Positions 58,714 through 64,000 of a DNA stretch of 64,000 bases are shown here, one piece after another; the first letter of the stretch is position 1, and every line of letters begins with the position of its first letter. The position numbers were made by a program, and so were the translations under genes. This stretch comes from Silene latifolia. Its lineage: Eukaryota; Streptophyta; Magnoliopsida; Caryophyllales; Caryophyllaceae. The stretch covers positions 30,692,152 to 30,756,151 of the forward strand of contig NC_133536.1 of assembly GCF_048544455.1 (NCBI RefSeq), written 5' to 3'. The notes under the pieces were generated by a model that was not told the DNA's origin, did no database searches, and saw only the letters and a list, made by a program, of their open reading frames with translations.

Positions 58714-60286
58714 TGTTGGACCATATAGCTTATATGTTTATGTTTTGATGATGTCAAGGTGTTTTACATTTTATATACTTGTTGCGTGTAATTGTTTGTT
58801 AAGTGGTTTAGCATTAACCTGTTACGAGCAACAAAGGGGATTGTGACGATTACATGAGAAGTTCAAGTCCTTGTTCAAGATCACACAATTCAAAGATTCA
58901 TTCAAGTATTATGTGAAGACGAAGCTCGTCTAGAAGATTAATCAAGCTTGGATGATGATGTAGCCTATACTCGAAGATCTCCTTGAAGATTAGAATAGTA
59001 TAGGTGATTATCTCATAATGGTAATCAAAGAATGAGTTTCTTAATTAGTGAAGTTATAGCTTTGCAGCTATAACATTACTAGTAAAAGAGCTCAATGTTA
59101 TAGCTCTTCTACTATAACATTGAAATGCTGAGTTTTTATACACGACTTTTAAATGGTTCGAAAACTGTTTTGCAATTTCTTAAAGTTTGTTTTATATGTT
59201 TTAATGAAAGTATTTATTTTATAAAGCCCGGTTTAGTGAGGAGTCCGGTTATATTGTTAGCGTTAATTGATGGTTATTGGGTCAACTTATGAGTTGGACT
59301 TTACTATCAATTAGGGTTTTCATCTAGCCTCTCCTAAAACCTAAATTCTAATTCTAATTATATACTAAGATTAGGGTTTGCATGGTTCACGAGCCTATGA
59401 GCCGTGTTGTGCCGTGTTGCCTATGAGATATTAGGTAAAGATTTTATTCTATAATAATATCTTTACATATCTTATATCTTAGTTAATATATTTGTTTATG
59501 GTAAAAGATATTCTTGTTTTAGAAAATCTTATCATAATCTTAGAATTTATGGTAAAGATAATATTTGGAAAGATTATATTCTGTCTTTTAGAATATTCTT
59601 TATTATCTTTTATGGCTTTTAGGTAAGAGATAATAAGAAGATATAATTTGTAATTATATCTTATTTCGGCTATTAGGGTTCTTATAGAAACCGTGTAGCC
59701 TTCCTCTTCCTTGTCTATAAATACTTTGTTATTTACAACATCTAAAGAGAGGCCTTAAGCATAAAAATTGTTTTCATATTTTAAAGAGCAAACCGTGTGT
59801 TTTTAACGAAAACCGATTTGCTAATCTTGAAAGATCGTGTGTTTACAAAACTCGCATACTTGTTCTTCATTTATCGTTATAAGATAATAGTGCTTTGTTG
59901 AATTCTTAACTTGTTCATTAACGTGAACTTTTGTTAGAATCATTAGTGCTTTCTTATTAGCGTAAGTTAGTCACTCGAGTATTTAACGGTACTCATTGAG
60001 TTACAGCTAGAGTTAGTTGTACGAGTTGGGTTAGTAAATTTGTAATCCGTAGAAAGGTACTAAATTTATTAATCGAGAATAGTGGACGTAGGTTTCGACT
60101 TGTGAAACTGAACCACTTCAAAAATCCGTGTGTCTCTTCTTGTTTCGTTCTTTCGTTTACTTTGCTTACAATCGTTAGTTGATTAGTTAAAGTTTAATCA
60201 ATAAACTTTAAATAATCAATTACATTTACAATATCGAAAAAGCTTTTAAAAAGTTTTAAATCCTCAATTCACCCCCCTGAAGGAAA
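58714..60286 (+). repeat. LTR of a further element, nested in the Athila LTR
   Basis: Starts TGTTGGACCATATAG at the break in the Athila LTR; the preceding 5 bp CCATG are the candidate target duplication. A TATA box (TATAAATA) is at 59716-59723. The end near CAATTCACCCCCC (60265-60277) resembles LTR ends of SIRE-like Copia elements. It is cut at 60286 by the Copia element starting at 60287, so its end and primer site are not seen. There is no supported ORF. Confidence 0.65.
59716..59723 (+). promoter_or_regulatory. TATA box of nested LTR
   Basis: TATAAATA about 1 kb into the LTR, preceded by CTTCCTTGTC. The orientation supports a plus-strand LTR. Confidence 0.5.
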
Positions 60287-61524
60287 TGTAGATTCATATA
60301 CATATTTAACATATTCATATATGTCTAAAATAATTTGTCATAAAATTAAAACGGATTTTATGCATGCAAACAATAATATAATAGAAGAAGAATAAAGTCC
60401 TTACATTCAATATTTCGGCTATATAGGGCACAAGAGAGATCACCTTTCTCTTCTTGTTCTTGAGCTTTTCCAATGGAAGAACAAAGATCTAAGTGTAAGA
60501 TCTCTCCCTATGTATTATACCCAAGGCTTCTTCTTAATCAAATTAATATTACAAGTACTAGTGTGATATTAATTTTGTAGAAAAATTGAACCAAAAATAT
60601 TTGGTTTTGAGCTCTCAAAACCGGTTGAGAGAATAGGAGAGGAAGAGTGATTATTTTGTCACACTAAAATAATTTTTGATAAGAATGAATGAATGAATAT
60701 TTTCACACACTAATCCATATAGTGCATCATAGAAAAATAAGAAAAGAACCCTTGTTCTTTTCTATGTGAAACCGGGTAGGGTGAGGAGAGATGGCCAATG
60801 CATGGTCTTTGTGGTCTTACACAAAAACACTAGGTGTGCATGCCTAAATTAGAGAAGCAATGATGAATTCCACTAATCTAAATTAACACAATATGTTAAT
60901 TAAGCCTCATTATTTCGGTCCATAATGTAATATGGATTTCATATTATTTTTGTCAAAATGTCAATATGTCACATGTCATATGTGACATAAATTGTTTATG
61001 TATTTTTAATATATTAAAAATCAACGTATTAATTAAAATACGTCATATACAAAATTGACCTAGTAATTCATAATTACTTGTACCAAAATATTTTGCCCTT
61101 TTATAAATCGCATTTATAATAATTCATTCAAGTCCAATCGTTTCTTTAAACAATAATTTCATCCGAGTAATGATACAATTCAATTACTCATACCGTATCT
61201 CATTTAATCACATTTCAATTTGATACGTAAATTTTACTTCCAAAATCGTCCGTCAATTTTTCAAGTAATTTAATTAACTCGTAACATTATACAATTAATT
61301 AAATAATCAATTAAGTGTATTGCCCTTTAGGTATGACCTAGGGGTCAACTCGATCACCACCGTCACACGACAGTAATGTCAAACTCTAGTCACCAATCAT
61401 TACCGATATATGTTGACCATTGACAAGAATAAAATTACTTCCCAATTGTATTCTTTAAAATGAGATTTAACAATGATATTTAAATCATGTGATCGCACTA
61501 TTGTTGAGGACACATTTCCCAACA
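60287..61524 (-). repeat. 3' LTR of family 3 Copia
   Basis: A 1238-bp LTR. On minus it starts TGTTGGGAAATG (61524) and ends GAATCTACA (60287). The core ATTACTGTCGTGTGACGG (minus, around 61360-61380) is shared with families 1 and 2. A near-palindrome GGTTTTGAGCTCTCAAAACC lies at 60603-60622. The 5 bp on the left are GGAAA; the other copy of the target duplication is out of reach. Confidence 0.85.
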
Positions 61525-62284
61525 ATCTCCCACTTGTCCTCGACAAGTGTGCGTCACCAATTCTCTTGTCCTATTACTATCTCCCACTCAATGCAAGGTG
61601 TCTTTCAGGTCGTACTTGCAAGTGATCATATCGAGAGTGGTTTCCTCGATCCGGAGAATAACGATTGACCGGATTTATCCACACCGGATACCCTCCGAGC
61701 GTGGCCACGCATTTCCGATTCATTGCTCCTCGAGTGGCCCCGAGATATTGTTATAACCCGACAAGGGGTGGACAATTCCTATCGCACTCATTCCCTTCGA
61801 CTAGCCACACCATCATAACCCAAAATATGCCCATTTGACCCCATTTACGAAGGTCGTAGTAACACAAATCAAAGTTAATCTGAAATCGTGCCATCTTAGG
61901 TGAATAGTCTTTAGTCAAAAGAATCGACTCATTAGAATACTATAGCAGCTCTCGCCACGACCAGGCTATATAAATTTGCAGAACTCTATAAGCGGTCATT
62001 AGGCCCGACAAAATGTTCTTAATATCCGCCTATGTGATCGACTAGTCATCTCACATGACTCTATGGCACTTGAACTTGCCATCAATCGCCTCACACTATA
62101 GTCACTTCGAGACGTCACCTCATACAAGTGACTATGGGCAAATACTATGTTAATCCGTGTTCACTTTAACGGGGTTCAATTGTCTCTACAACCCGTATGG
62201 ATGTAACAAAGTATAAATTAAAGATAAAAGACAAATGTGATTATGAACATGAACAAAAACAACACTTTTATTTCATTTCAAAAT
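61525..62284 (-). other. Polypurine tract and 3' UTR, family 3
   Basis: Minus reads CAAGTGGGAGAT (61525-61536) next to the LTR, then a non-coding region with the same blocks as families 1 and 2, such as GGTCGTGGCGAGAGCT (about 61952-61967) and CGAGTGGCC-type boxes. No supported ORF. Confidence 0.78.
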
Positions 62285-64000
62285 CTAACCGAAATTTGGT
62301 ACACGTTTAAGTCCCATGGACGTAACATGCCCATCATGCTTAGACTGCGATAAAGGCTTGGTGAGCGGATCGGCTATGTTGTCATCCGTCCCAACCTTAC
62401 AAATCGCAATTTCCTTTCTTTCAATGAAATCTCTTATTACATGATATTTTCTAAGTACATGTCTAGATCTATTACTAGACTTCGGCTCCTTAGCTTGGAA
62501 GATCGTCCCACTATTATCACAATAGAGAGTGATGGGATCATCGGCGGTAGGTACTACTTTTAGACCTTCCGTGAATTGCTTGATCCACATAGCTTCCTTG
62601 GCACCTCTCGATGCTTTGCTATGTACTCACCTCCGTTGTTGAATCCGCGATTCTGACTTCCTTGAAGCTTCTCCAGTTTACGGCACCACCATTGAGCATG
62701 AAAACAAAACCAGCTTGTGATTTCATGTCATCTCTATCTGTTTGAAAACTTGAGTCCGTGTATCCTGTAACACGCAACTCGGTGTCTCCTCCAAACACAA
62801 GGATAGAGTCCTTAGTTCTTCTCAAGTACTTAAGGATGTTCTTTGACAAAGCAATCCAGTGACTCTCACCTGGATTTGCTTGATATCTACTCGTCATGCT
62901 CAAGGCATACGAGACATCGGGACGTGTGCATATCATGGCATACATGATTGATCCAACAGCGAAAGCGTAAGGGATCAACTTCATGCGTTCAACATCATGG
63001 GGTTCGGAGGGACATTGAGTCTGGCTCAATATCGTTCCGGTTACCATTGGTACCAAACCCCTTTTGGATTTGTCCATGCTTTGAATCGTCAAGAATCTTA
63101 TCAACATAAGACTCTTGACTTAGTGCCAATATCCTCTTGGGTCTATCTCTATAGATCCGGATACCTAATATGCGTTGTGCCTCTCCTAAATCCTTCATTT
63201 GGAAGTGGTTACCTAACCACTTCTTAACAGAAGACAACATTGGAATATCATTTCCAATGAGTAGTATGTCATCGACATACAAGATTAGGAACACAACATT
63301 GCTCCCACTGAATTTCATGTATAAACATGGTTCCTCAACATTTCGAGTGAACCCATTTTCTTTTATAACATGATTGAATCGATGATTCCAACTTCTAGAT
63401 GCTTGCTTAAGACCATAAATGGATCTCTTAAGCTTGCATACCTTGTTAGGATTTGTAGAATCAACAAAACCTTCGGGTTGTATCATGTACACCTCCTCTT
63501 CTAAATGCCCATTTAGAAAAGCGGTTTTGACATCCATTTGCCAAATTTCATAATCATGAAATGCAGCAATCGCTAACAAAATCCGTATGGATCTTAGCAT
63601 GGCTACGGGGGCGAAGGTCTCATCATAATGGAGACCTTGGACTTGGGTAAATCCTTTTGCCACTAGCCTAGCTTTGTAGACATCGTCATGTCCTTCTATG
63701 CCATTTTTGACCTTGAATATCCATTTGCATTGGAGGGGTCTTGCCCCTTTAGGCAAATCTACCAAGTCCCAAACTTGGTTTTCAAGCATAGAATCCATTT
63801 CGGACTTCATGGCTTCAAGCCATAAGGTGGAATTAGGACTAGAGATTGCGGCCTTGTAGGTGGCGGGCTCGTCACTTTCCATAAGCAACACATCGAGCGT
63901 TCCATCTTCCTCGATAAGTCCCACATATCGATCGGGATGGCGAATGACTCGGCCCGTCCTTCTTAGTGGAGGAGGTACAACCGCGTTAGACGACGAAGGA
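62285..64000 (-). pseudogene. Copia RT and RNase H, frameshifted, partial
   Basis: Open from the window edge (RHPDRYVGLIEEDG) through RT: KARLVAKGFTQVQGLHYDE, IWQMDVKTAFLNGHLEEEVY, KRSIYGLKQASRSWNHRF, LYVDDILLIGND (about 63250-63290) and GNHFQMKDLGEAQRILGI. A frameshift near 63090 moves the reading to the next frame (SKRGLVPM, YAFAVGSIMYAM, RPDVSYALSMTSRY). A second break near 62615-62640 follows STTEVST. RNase H ends the protein (DNSGTIFQAKEPKSSNRSRH, ADPLTKPL) with a stop at 62285. This is the best preserved Copia RT in the window: two corrections separate it from an open frame. Confidence 0.9.

Larger units (their letters stand above)
60287..64000 (-). mobile_element. Copia element (family 3), minus, right end off window
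   Basis: The 3' half of a Ty1/copia element: LTR (60287-61524), polypurine tract, 3' UTR and a broken RT/RNase H region running to the window end. Its LTR start TGTTGGGAAATGTGTCC and its 3' UTR blocks resemble those of families 1 and 2, but it is a separate family. Gag, protease, integrase and the 5' LTR lie beyond 64000. Confidence 0.88.

Overview
This window looks like retrotransposon-dense DNA from a flowering plant, most likely a eudicot. I cannot name the species. The evidence is plant-type Ty1/copia elements primed by initiator tRNA-Met (TGGTATCAGAGC), a Gypsy element with Tekay/Del-like RT, an Athila-type Gypsy element primed by a tRNA-Asp-like site (TGGCGCCGTTGCCGGGGA), an L1-type LINE with DUF4283-like ORF1 and a tRNA-derived SINE. 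I found no host protein gene, rRNA, working tRNA gene or CRISPR array. Almost every recognisable coding region is broken by stops or frameshifts. The one long intact ORF is the Athila ORF at 51576-53174.

Layout, left to right. 1-1729: 5' end of a minus-strand Copia element (gag start, primer site, 1.37-kb LTR), cut by the window edge. 1730-12544: an old Gypsy LTR split by a complete but decayed Copia element (family 1, 2230-11231, target duplication GTATA). The 5' LTR of that Copia element carries a SINE that is absent from its 3' LTR. 12545-14171: a Gypsy interior with no coding sequence. 14172-21174: start of another Gypsy LTR, a long AAT/AAC microsatellite, a degraded LINE inside it (14936-19985) and AT-rich DNA with a 230-bp direct repeat. 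21175-47771: a Tekay-like Gypsy element (LTR, primer site, gag, protease, RT, RNase H). Its RT is split by a 21-kb Copia complex (family 2, 25821-46807, target duplication GGGCT). 47772-58713: an Athila-like element on the minus strand that keeps gag, protease and a 532-aa ORF but has no reverse transcriptase or integrase. Its 5' LTR is cut at 58713 by the LTR of another element (58714-60286), which is cut in turn at 60287 by a minus-strand Copia element (family 3) that runs off the window.

The 25821-46807 complex is the most unusual part. It holds five full LTRs and one partial LTR of one family, in both orientations. Coding blocks are in the wrong order, and the joints carry short copied fillers. 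It could be the product of template switching or repair, or an assembly error. The other notable signals are non-coding: dyad arrays (CACTCGAYCGAGTG) in the Tekay-like element, GACGGGCGGATTC-type arrays in the Athila element, paired hairpins just upstream of the TATA box in the family 2 LTRs, a hairpin just before the Gypsy polypurine tract, and UTR blocks shared by three Copia families even where the protein has decayed.

All comparisons were made by eye. No alignment, identity figure or database search was run.
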